The position numbers and the translations under genes were made by a program. Shown here one piece after another: positions 13,669-14,778 of a stretch of DNA of 14,778 nt. The notes under the pieces are model-generated. The model was not told the DNA's origin, searched no databases, and worked only from the letters and a program-made list of their open reading frames with translations. The stretch is taken from assembly GCA_035551935.1 (NCBI GenBank), contig DASZMJ010000658.1, positions 1-14,778 of the forward strand, read 5' to 3'. The stretch's first letter is position 1. Every line of letters starts with the position of its first letter. The stretch comes from DASZMJ01 sp035551935. GTDB lineage: Bacteria; Planctomycetota; Planctomycetia; Isosphaerales; Isosphaeraceae.

Positions 13669-14778
<1,110 letters not shown>

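Overview
The window is very GC-rich. It reads as chromosomal DNA of a planctomycete, probably an Isosphaeraceae-like lineage. The strongest evidence is the 16S rRNA gene, whose 5' region (11571-11588) matches exactly the target of the planctomycete probe PLA46, GGATTAGGCATGCAAGTC. The protein repertoire fits: GT-C membrane proteins, SGNH-TPR proteins and LAB_N/GT2 pairs. The family-level placement is inference.

Layout. (1) 183-3774, plus strand: a two-gene operon with a putative GT-C membrane glycosyltransferase and a membrane-anchored SGNH/GDSL hydrolase with a TPR-like insert. (2) 3775-3983: a convergent intergenic region with a 17-bp perfect inverted repeat around a hairpin. (3) 3984-4760, minus: an unrecognised protein with a proline-rich N-terminus. 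It diverges from trpC across a nested palindrome. (4) 5066-5851, plus: trpC, read from a TTG codon. (5) 5889-7860, minus: a DUF72 (YecE-like) protein, then a tightly coupled pair of a LAB_N membrane protein (TTG start) and a GT2 polyprenyl-phosphate-type glycosyltransferase. (6) 7904-10779: an accessory-looking block with a ParB-like/DNA methyltransferase fusion on the plus strand. Facing it are two paralogous winged-helix proteins on the minus strand, the larger resembling a plasmid or phage replication initiator. (7) 10978-14778: an rRNA operon with a near-consensus sigma70 promoter, a leader of about 490 nt, 16S, a spacer of about 620 nt without a tRNA, and the 5' part of 23S.

The most interesting signal is in block 6. 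The initiator-like gene carries three exact-period 33-bp direct repeats inside its coding sequence. They use AT-ending codons (ACT, GAT, TCT, TTA) that stand out in this GC-rich DNA, and an AT-rich patch lies about 230 bp away in the same gene. This resembles the lambda O arrangement, with origin iterons inside the initiator gene. It sits beside a smaller paralogous winged-helix gene and a ParB-methyltransferase whose 3' end overlaps the initiator gene by 99 bp. The reading proposed here is a plasmid- or phage-derived replication module next to an rRNA operon. No integrase, transposase or att site is visible.

The rRNA operon shows its processing and antitermination architecture. There is a 27-position pairing between leader and spacer for 16S excision, boxA-like elements in both leader and spacer, hairpins next to those elements, and several hairpins capped by the same GCGA tetraloop.
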